NCBI RefSeq assembly: GCF_964199755.1
Contig: NC_133917.1
Location: forward strand, 3,541,501-3,605,500
Length of the DNA: 64,000 bases
From: Larus michahellis
Lineage: Eukaryota > Chordata > Aves > Charadriiformes > Laridae
Direction of reading: 5' to 3'
A program made the translations under genes and the position numbers. The notes beneath the pieces are model-generated. The model searched no databases, was not told where the DNA came from, and worked only from the letters and a program-made list of their open reading frames with translations. The first letter of the stretch is position 1; each line of letters opens with the position of its first letter. Of this stretch, positions 63,919-64,000 are shown in pieces.

Positions 63919-64000
63919 CTACGTGGAGCGTGAAATGGGTGTTGCGGGGGGGGGGGGCTTGGAAGGGGGAATAAATGCAGCCCCCACTGACGTGGGGTAC

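Overview
The window looks like a gene-dense, very GC-rich piece of a bird genome, probably a microchromosome. Reasons: spliced vertebrate genes with short introns, CR1 LINE fragments as the only interspersed repeat I recognise, many G/C-rich minisatellites in introns, and CpG-island promoters. The species cannot be named from sequence alone.

Layout. 1-13.5 kb: CSRNP2 (+), a nuclear cysteine/serine-rich transcription regulator, with a TATA/E-box promoter near 130-310, a probable non-coding first exon and four coding exons. 13.9-20.7 kb: LETMD1 (-), a mitochondrial LETM1-domain protein with nine coding exons, convergent with CSRNP2. 22.6-40.6 kb: SLC11A2/DMT1 (+), a proton-coupled ferrous iron transporter, with two candidate first exons (1A coding, 1B CpG-island), fourteen further coding exons with conserved splice junctions, and an iron-responsive element just after the stop. 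40.6-50.9 kb: no recognised gene. This gap holds a ~2 kb degenerate ~26-bp repeat, a CTTCTC hexamer run and a ~2.6 kb G-rich minisatellite. 50.9-52.1 kb: a CpG island followed by a mir-26a-2 hairpin whose usual host gene, CTDSP2, I cannot find. 52.8-56.2 kb: TSFM (-), mitochondrial elongation factor Ts, with an unusual histidine-rich tail. 57.1-60.2 kb: ASB8 (+), an ankyrin/SOCS-box ubiquitin-ligase adaptor, head to head with TSFM. 61.5 kb to the right edge: the last five coding exons of PFKM (-), muscle 6-phosphofructokinase.

All exon boundaries were read by hand: each junction used is GT-AG, the reading frame closes across every gene, and the resulting lengths (516, 357, 558/591, 341 and 284 residues) are close to what I remember for the human orthologues. 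The genes do not form a pathway. They are orthologues of genes that lie in several separate blocks of human 12q13-q14 as I remember it, so the local order is itself informative. Three genes have a mitochondrial or metabolic role (LETMD1, TSFM, PFKM), and SLC11A2 carries a visible iron-sensing control element. No retroviral or other virus-derived element was recognised.
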